Origin: Saccharofermentans sp.
Lineage (GTDB): Bacteria; Bacillota; Clostridia; Saccharofermentanales; Saccharofermentanaceae
DNA: 64,000 nt
NCBI GenBank assembly: GCA_024688685.1
Contig: JAILDX010000040.1
Span: forward strand, 62,001 to 126,000
Direction of reading: 5' to 3'
The notes below the pieces were generated by a model. That model was given only the letters and a program-made list of their open reading frames with translations. It searched no databases and was not told the DNA's origin. The position numbers and the translations under genes are program-made. Numbering within the stretch: the first letter of the stretch is position 1; the number at the start of each line of letters is the position of its first letter. Shown piece after piece: positions 59,712 to 64,000 of the stretch.

Positions 59712-62501
59712 TCACTTATGCAAACGGGAAGAAATAAGCTTATGTATCTCTCCGGCGATAAACGGTATCAGCGCAACCGGCAGGATAACAACCCATGACA
59801 TCAGCGGGAGTGCGACATTATCAAAGATCCTGTTCACACCGGGGATGTAGATAACTGCAATAAGGATTGCCAGTGATGCCGCAACAGCCATATTCATCAG
59901 CTTGTTCGAGAACAGACCGATCTTGAATACCGAACACCTCTCGGATCTTGCTGCATATGCTCTGAAGAGTTCTGCGCAGACGAGAGTAGCGAGAGCAACC
60001 GTTCTTGCAACTGCAAGCGGCTCAACACCAGGAGCAGTAAGGAAGCCGACCTTTCCTGTCAGTGAGAGAAGGAACATTCCTCCGACTGAGACAAAGATCG
60101 CAAGAGCCTGTACCAAAACATTTGCCTTCATCTTTCCGTTGATGATCGGCTCATCGGAACGGCGCGGAGGCAGCTTCATTATATCGGGTTCACCTGCTTC
60201 ACGGCCAAGTGCCAGAGCAGGGAAACTGTCAGTTACAAGATTAAGCAGGAGCAGCTGGATAGCCGTCAGAGGCGCTGCGATTCCGGGAACCCATGAAGAC
60301 GGGATCAGCGAGAGCAGGAAGATTATCAGGATCTCACCTACGTTGCAGGAAAGAAGGAATCCGACAAACTTACGGATGTTGGAATAGATGATACGTCCTT
60401 CCTCAACAGCCTTAACGATCGTCGCAAAATTATCATCCATGAGGATCATATCAGCCGCATTTTTTGAAACATCAGTACCTGTAATACCCATTGCGACGCC
60501 GATGTCAGCAGCCTTCAGAGCCATGGCATCATTAACACCGTCACCTGTCATCGAAGCGATATGCTTATTCTTCTTCAATGCCTCGACGATACGCACTTTA
60601 TGCTCGGGAGATACTCTCGCATAAACATTCGTGTTCTCCACAACTGATGCAAGTTCTTCATCAGTAACACGGTCGAGTTCCTCACCGCTCATTGCGCCTG
60701 TTCCGTGTTCCTTCATCTCAGGAGTGAGCATGCCGAGATTATCCGCGATGGCAGAAGCTGAAAGCTTATAGTCACCTGTGATCATTACGGTCCTGATGCC
60801 AGCCTGCTTACATACTGCGATAGCAGCCTTTGCTTCTTCACGTGCAGGGTCGATCATACCGACGAGGCCTATGAAGATCATCTCAGACTCATCATCAAAA
60901 GATACGTTATTCTCGTGACCTGCCTCAAACTCTCTGTATGCAAAAGCGAGCACACGGATGGCGCCGGAAGCATAATCGTTATTAACCTTGCTGATCCTCT
61001 TAAGAACTTCAGGTGTCATCTCCTTGACCTCATCACCGTCTGCATAATAAGCACAGCGTGAGAAAACAATATCAGGAGCACCCTTTGTATAGCTGATGAC
61101 TTTGCCTTCCTTGATACCGGAATGATATGTAGTCATCATCTTACGGTCAGAGTCAAACGGCAGTTCAGCGATACGCTTAAACTTAGTGTTCGTCTCATCC
61201 TTGGGCTGACCTGTCTTATTGCCGAGCGTAGTCAGTGAACCTTCAGTAGGATCACCGATACATGTGTACTCTCCGTCCTCTCCCTTGTTGATCGACGCAT
61301 CGTTGCAGAGCACTGCAGCCCTGATGAGAGTCTCACATACGCCGGAAGGTGTGTATTCAGAACCTGATGCGTCAACGATATGTCCTTCAGGTGCATATCC
61401 GTTGCCTTCAACGCTGTACATGTCACGGCCGTCAAAAAGAACCTTAACCGTCATCTGATTCTGTGTAAGAGTACCTGTCTTATCTGAGCAGATAACGTCA
61501 ACGCATCCCAGTGTCTCAACAGCGAGGAGTCTCTTTACGACTGCCCTGTTCTTTGCCATTCTCGTCATGCCGATCGAAAGAACGATCGTAACAACTGCCG
61601 CAAGGCCTTCAGGGATAGCTGCAACCGCAAGGGATACAGCAGTCATCAGAGCCTCATTCCACGAAACCTTCTGCACGAAAACATCAACGACAAACACGAT
61701 GATGCAGACGATGATGCAGACAACAGCGAGGATCTTTCCAAGCTTATCAAGGCTCTTCTTAAGAGGCGTATCCTCATCCTGCATATTAGTAAGCTTATTT
61801 GCGATCTTACCGAGCTCGGTATTCCTTGCGGTGCCGATAACAACACCTGTTGCACGGCCGTATGTAACTGCCGTACCCATAAAGAGCATATTTGATCTGT
61901 CACCAATGGGGCAGTCTGCTTCAAGGACCTTCTCGGCATCCTTGTCAACAGGAACGGACTCACCTGTAAGGGATGCTTCCTCAGCCTTAAGTGATGAAGA
62001 TGTAAGCAGTCTTATGTCAGCTGCGATGGAATCACCTGCATCAATGGCAACGATATCGCCGGGAACTATGTCCTCGGAATCGATGACTGTAACCTGGCCG
62101 TCTCTGATAACCTTTGTCTTGGGGCTGCTCATCTTCTTGAGAGCTGCGAGAGCCTGGTCAGCCTTGCCTTCCTGATAAACACCCAGTACAGCGTTAAGGA
62201 TGATGATAGCGAGGATTACCGCAACATCGATCCATCCTTCCGCACCGCCTTCTTTATATGCCATAAAAGCGGAAAGAGCAGCTGCCGCAATAAGGATGAT
62301 GACCATTGCATCTGCAAACTGTGCAAGGAACTTCTTCCAAAGAGGAACCTTCTTCTCTTCCCCTAATGAGTTCTTTCCGAACTTGGCGAGTCTTGCCTCT
62401 GCTTCCTGTGACGAGAGACCTGACTTGCTGTCTGTCTCAAGAGTCTTTACAACATCTTCAGCCGATCTGCTGAAACTGTCCTTAATATGATCGATGTCCA
62501 T
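59712..62501 (-). CDS. Calcium-transporting P-type ATPase
   Basis: A 929-residue P2A-type ATPase. The phosphorylated Asp is in CSDKTGTLTQNQM, the actuator has LTGESVPVDKDAE and the hinge is TGDGVNDAMALKAADIGVAMG. Calcium-coordinating residues are in helix 4 (AAIPEGLAAV, Glu) and helix 6 (NLVTDSFPALALG, Asn and Asp). It pumps Ca2+ out of the cell. Ten membrane helices are expected. I chose ATG 62501 (MDIDHIKDS) with GGAGC 11 bases before it; the longer frame from 62534 is unlike the family. A promoter-like TATAAT lies at 62544-62539. Confidence 0.93.
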   Translation of the reverse strand: MDIDHIKDSFSRSAEDVVKTLETDSKSGLSSQEAEARLAKFGKNSLGEEKKVPLWKKFLAQFADAMVIILIAAAALSAFMAYKEGGAEGWIDVAVILAIIILNAVLGVYQEGKADQALAALKKMSSPKTKVIRDGQVTVIDSEDIVPGDIVAIDAGDSIAADIRLLTSSSLKAEEASLTGESVPVDKDAEKVLEADCPIGDRSNMLFMGTAVTYGRATGVVIGTARNTELGKIANKLTNMQDEDTPLKKSLDKLGKILAVVCIIVCIIVFVVDVFVQKVSWNEALMTAVSLAVAAIPEGLAAVVTIVLSIGMTRMAKNRAVVKRLLAVETLGCVDVICSDKTGTLTQNQMTVKVLFDGRDMYSVEGNGYAPEGHIVDASGSEYTPSGVCETLIRAAVLCNDASINKGEDGEYTCIGDPTEGSLTTLGNKTGQPKDETNTKFKRIAELPFDSDRKMMTTYHSGIKEGKVISYTKGAPDIVFSRCAYYADGDEVKEMTPEVLKRISKVNNDYASGAIRVLAFAYREFEAGHENNVSFDDESEMIFIGLVGMIDPAREEAKAAIAVCKQAGIRTVMITGDYKLSASAIADNLGMLTPEMKEHGTGAMSGEELDRVTDEELASVVENTNVYARVSPEHKVRIVEALKKNKHIASMTGDGVNDAMALKAADIGVAMGITGTDVSKNAADMILMDDNFATIVKAVEEGRIIYSNIRKFVGFLLSCNVGEILIIFLLSLIPSSWVPGIAAPLTAIQLLLLNLVTDSFPALALGREAGEPDIMKLPPRRSDEPIINGKMKANVLVQALAIFVSVGGMFLLSLTGKVGFLTAPGVEPLAVARTVALATLVCAELFRAYAARSERCSVFKIGLFSNKLMNMAVAASLAILIAVIYIPGVNRIFDNVALPLMSWVVILPVALIPFIAGEIHKLISSRLHK

Positions 62502-62538
62502 CAAAGATAACGCTCCATATACAAAAATAAACAAAAGA

Positions 62539-62566
62539 ATTATACTCTAGTCACGCATAAAGTAAA
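62539..62566 (-). promoter_or_regulatory. Putative promoter of the Ca2+ ATPase gene
   Basis: On the minus strand TTTACT (62566-62561) and TATAAT (62544-62539), 16 bases apart. It lies just past the tRNA cluster terminator. Confidence 0.6.
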
Positions 62567-62580
62567 TATGCGAGTATAAC

Positions 62581-62618
62581 AAAAACCCCGTACGGTTCTG
62601 TCTGACAGAAGTACGGGG
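62581..62618 (-). terminator. Intrinsic terminator of the tRNA cluster
   Basis: On the minus strand CCCCGTAC (62618-62611) pairs with GTACGGGG (62593-62586), followed by TTTTTG. An inner TTCTGTCAGACAGAA palindrome extends the hairpin. Confidence 0.9.
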
Positions 62619-62627
62619 AAATGATCT

Positions 62628-62703
62628 TGGTGCCCAGAGGCGGAATCGAACCACCGACACGGGGATTTTCAGTCCCCTGCTCTACCGACTGAGCTATCTG
62701 GGC
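62628..62703 (-). tRNA. tRNA-Phe (anticodon GAA)
   Basis: A 76-base cloverleaf: acceptor GCCCAGA with TCTGGGC, anticodon loop CTGAAAA giving GAA, T loop GGTTCGATTCC and encoded CCA. It is the last gene of the cluster and begins directly after a terminator-like hairpin. Confidence 0.95.
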
Positions 62704-62733
62704 AAAAAAACCGGCCTTTTGCAAGACCGGTTT
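62704..62733 (-). terminator. Terminator-like hairpin between tRNA-Asp and tRNA-Phe
   Basis: On the minus strand AAACCGG (62733-62727) with CCGGTTT (62714-62708), extended inside by CTT-GCAA-AAG, then a run of seven T up to the first base of tRNA-Phe. It has all marks of an intrinsic terminator but leaves no room for a promoter before tRNA-Phe. It may act as partial terminator or as a processing spacer. Confidence 0.65.
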
Positions 62734-62810
62734 GGCGACGCAGAAGGGGCTCGAACCCTCGACCTCCGCCGTGACAGGGCGGCATTCTAACCAGACTGAA
62801 CTACTGCGCC
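62733..62810 (-). tRNA. tRNA-Asp (anticodon GTC)
   Basis: A 78-base cloverleaf: acceptor GGCGCAG with CTGCGTC (one G-U), anticodon loop CTGTCAC giving GTC, T arm GAGGG-TTCGAGC-CCCTT and encoded CCA after a G discriminator. It lies 2 bases after tRNA-Val. Confidence 0.95.
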
Positions 62811-62812
62811 GT

Positions 62813-62888
62813 TGGTGGAAACAACAGGGCTCGAACCTGTGACCCTCTGCTTGTAAGGCAGATGCTCTCCCAGCTGAGCTATGCTTCC
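62813..62888 (-). tRNA. tRNA-Val (anticodon TAC)
   Basis: A 76-base cloverleaf: acceptor GGAAGCA with TGTTTCC (one G-U), anticodon loop CTTACAA giving TAC, T loop GGTTCGAGCCC and encoded CCA. It is the first gene of the cluster and follows a consensus promoter by about 30 bases. Confidence 0.95.
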
Positions 62889-62925
62889 ATCTGTTTGCCG
62901 GGACTTCTTGCGAAGTGCAAAATGA

Positions 62926-62954
62926 AGTATAAAGTAGAACCCCATTGTTGTCAA
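62926..62954 (-). promoter_or_regulatory. Sigma-A promoter of the tRNA-Val/Asp/Phe cluster
   Basis: On the minus strand TTGACA (62954-62949), 17 bases, TATACT (62931-62926). It is close to consensus. The -35 begins 8 bases after the stop codon of the upstream membrane-protein gene (62963). Confidence 0.9.
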
Positions 62955-62962
62955 CATCTTTT

Positions 62963-63643
62963 TTAAAGTTGGGAGAACAACACGAAGTCTCCGTCAATGA
63001 TAACCGCTGTACTATGAGGTATATGGGGATATCTGTTCGTGTCGAGGATATATATCACCGCACCGGGATGTTCAGTCCTGACATCAAGAGGACAATAAAA
63101 ATCAACATCCCCCACCGAAGCGAAAAGGGAATTGCTGCACTCATCAAAAGTATGTATCTCCACAGCCTTATCCGTAACCTCAGCCGTGAGGCTGTCAACA
63201 TAATCCGCTGGAGCCATGAAAGAAACGGCTTTGTGTCCGTTCCCCTGCAGTATGGACGGCATAAAATCAAAATAATAATCAGAAATGCCGTCAGGCAGTT
63301 CTGAAATAAAGAACTCACTGTTCGTGAAATACCAGTCCGTGTACATCCTCTGGGTCTTAAACTGCCATGGGGCACCACCGCTTATTGGACTTGCTCCGAG
63401 GCCGCAGAAAAAGAATACCGGCGCTCCGACCATGATGCCGAGGCCGCCGACAAGATTTACGATCCAGTTCTTCTTTGTTTTCTTAAGGAGCTGGATGCCG
63501 ACAGCGCCCATGAGCCCGAAGAAAACTACACAGACAAGCTTCGTGTAACCGAGTGTAAAGATAAATATCAAAAGACAAACAGCGGCGATAATAATTGCCA
63601 GCAATGTCAGAAATATAAGAAATACCCGGTTGCCTTTTGCCAC
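62963..63643 (-). CDS. Small membrane protein, function unknown
   Basis: A 226-residue protein. Two or three hydrophobic segments occur in the first 90 residues (about 7-30, 33-52 and 64-82), followed by a soluble region of about 140 residues that probably faces outside, with no motif I recognise (TDWYFTNSEFFISELPDG, AVIYILDTNRYPHIPHS). The start is a GTG at 63643 with no clear ribosome binding site, 4 bases after the superoxide reductase stop, so it may be translated by coupling. Co-location with the reductase does not establish a redox role. Confidence 0.65.
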   Translation of the reverse strand: MAKGNRVFLIFLTLLAIIIAAVCLLIFIFTLGYTKLVCVVFFGLMGAVGIQLLKKTKKNWIVNLVGGLGIMVGAPVFFFCGLGASPISGGAPWQFKTQRMYTDWYFTNSEFFISELPDGISDYYFDFMPSILQGNGHKAVSFMAPADYVDSLTAEVTDKAVEIHTFDECSNSLFASVGDVDFYCPLDVRTEHPGAVIYILDTNRYPHIPHSTAVIIDGDFVLFSQL

Positions 63644-63647
63644 AAGA

Positions 63648-64000
63648 TCAGTCAGACCAGAGTCCGTGGAGATTGCAGTAAGCGTATGCTTTCTTCACTT
63701 CAGCACCTGAAAGAAGCGCAAACTTGGCCTGAGGGATATCATCCGCATGAAGTTCAGCAATCTGGACACCTGCCGTTGTATCAAGAATGATGAGATTGAT
63801 GAGGTGTGCTTCTGTCATGGGATGAGCAACAGAACCGACATCTACGGTTACTATGTCTCCGTCGCGTGTTACGACGGGAACGTGCTTCTCAACAGCTGCA
63901 TCAGTGGATGAGGGAATAAGCTCGACCATCTTCTGTCCGCAGCACATCATTGGAACTCCGGCATCAATAACCTTTATTGCTATATTTCCGCAATGCTCGC
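63648..64000 (-). CDS. Desulfoferrodoxin / superoxide reductase (N-terminal bases off window)
   Basis: The frame runs off the right edge. The visible part starts EHCGNIAIKVIDAGVP and MMCCGQKM, the second half of an N-terminal desulforedoxin-type centre whose iron is held by four Cys (CxxCG, then CC). The catalytic domain follows with EKHVPVV (Glu, Lys, His), GSVAHPMTEAHLI (two His) and CNLHGLW (Cys and His), the full His4-Cys1 iron site. The enzyme reduces superoxide to peroxide without making oxygen, as fits an anaerobe. Since the N-terminal Cys centre is present, this is the two-iron desulfoferrodoxin type. The missing part is probably fewer than 15 residues. Confidence 0.93.
   Translation of the reverse strand, partial: EHCGNIAIKVIDAGVPMMCCGQKMVELIPSSTDAAVEKHVPVVTRDGDIVTVDVGSVAHPMTEAHLINLIILDTTAGVQIAELHADDIPQAKFALLSGAEVKKAYAYCNLHGLWSD

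Noticed and set aside
1..64000. Insertion sequence, prophage or CRISPR-Cas locus
   Set aside because: No transposase, integrase, phage structural gene, cas gene or regular repeat-spacer array was found on either strand.

Overview
The window looks like a chromosomal segment of an anaerobic Clostridia-type member of the Bacillota, probably from a gut or rumen. The evidence is the gene order and families: a mraZ-led division and cell-wall cluster that also holds nrdR, recG, rsmD and coaD; a T-box before aspS; HTH/DUF2975 and Hsp70/J-like pairs; plant-polysaccharide glycosidases; and a superoxide reductase. Base composition is moderate and coding density is high. I see no transposase, phage gene, rRNA or CRISPR array. 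Species-level placement is not possible from sequence alone.

Layout. 1-2341 (minus) is most of an AddB/RexB-type nuclease subunit, cut by the window edge. 2544-4919 (plus) is a three-gene operon: an anchored Ser/Thr-rich protein, an ATP-grasp enzyme and a DUF2156 transferase. 4958-6342 holds a 3D-like exported protein, tRNA-Val(GAC) and a 470-base non-coding stretch with copy 1 of a structured repeat and a 22-codon reading frame. 6343-13090 (minus) holds a phosphopantetheinyl transferase, a large lipoprotein with a cytoplasmic acidic tail, an FAD oxidoreductase and an Hsp70/J-like pair. 13166-33022 (minus) is a nearly continuous run read from mraZ downwards: mraZ, rsmH, ftsL-like, class B PBP, murE-murF fusion, ftsW, murG, ftsQ, repeat copy 2, ftsZ, nrdR, a two-component pair, nth, recG, rsmD, coaD and a coiled-coil protein. 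mraY and murD, which usually lie between murF and ftsW, are absent.

33264-38885 is a carbohydrate region: a cytoplasmic GH43, a GT-C-like membrane protein, an AraC regulator and a GH16 lipoprotein. 39082-39897 is a DUF2975/XRE pair with its own promoter. 39960-45255 (minus) is an acyl-CoA ligase, membrane protein and TerD-like protein operon, divergent from a PlsC-type acyltransferase. 46166-57082 (minus) runs aspS, mtaB, dnaE, pfkA, mutS2, vanZ, preceded by a T-box. 57402-62501 holds rnr, secG and a Ca2+-type P-type ATPase. 62628-62888 is a tRNA cluster (Val-TAC, Asp-GTC, Phe-GAA). The right edge carries a small membrane protein and a truncated superoxide reductase.

The most interesting observations are the two-copy structured element (6072-6180 and 21848-21954) whose outer helix pairs in both copies despite sequence change, the aspS T-box whose apparent specifier is Asn rather than Asp next to an AspRS with a non-discriminating-type residue, the murE-murF fusion, the J-like protein lacking HPD, and the uncharacterised operons at 2544-4919 and 39960-45255.
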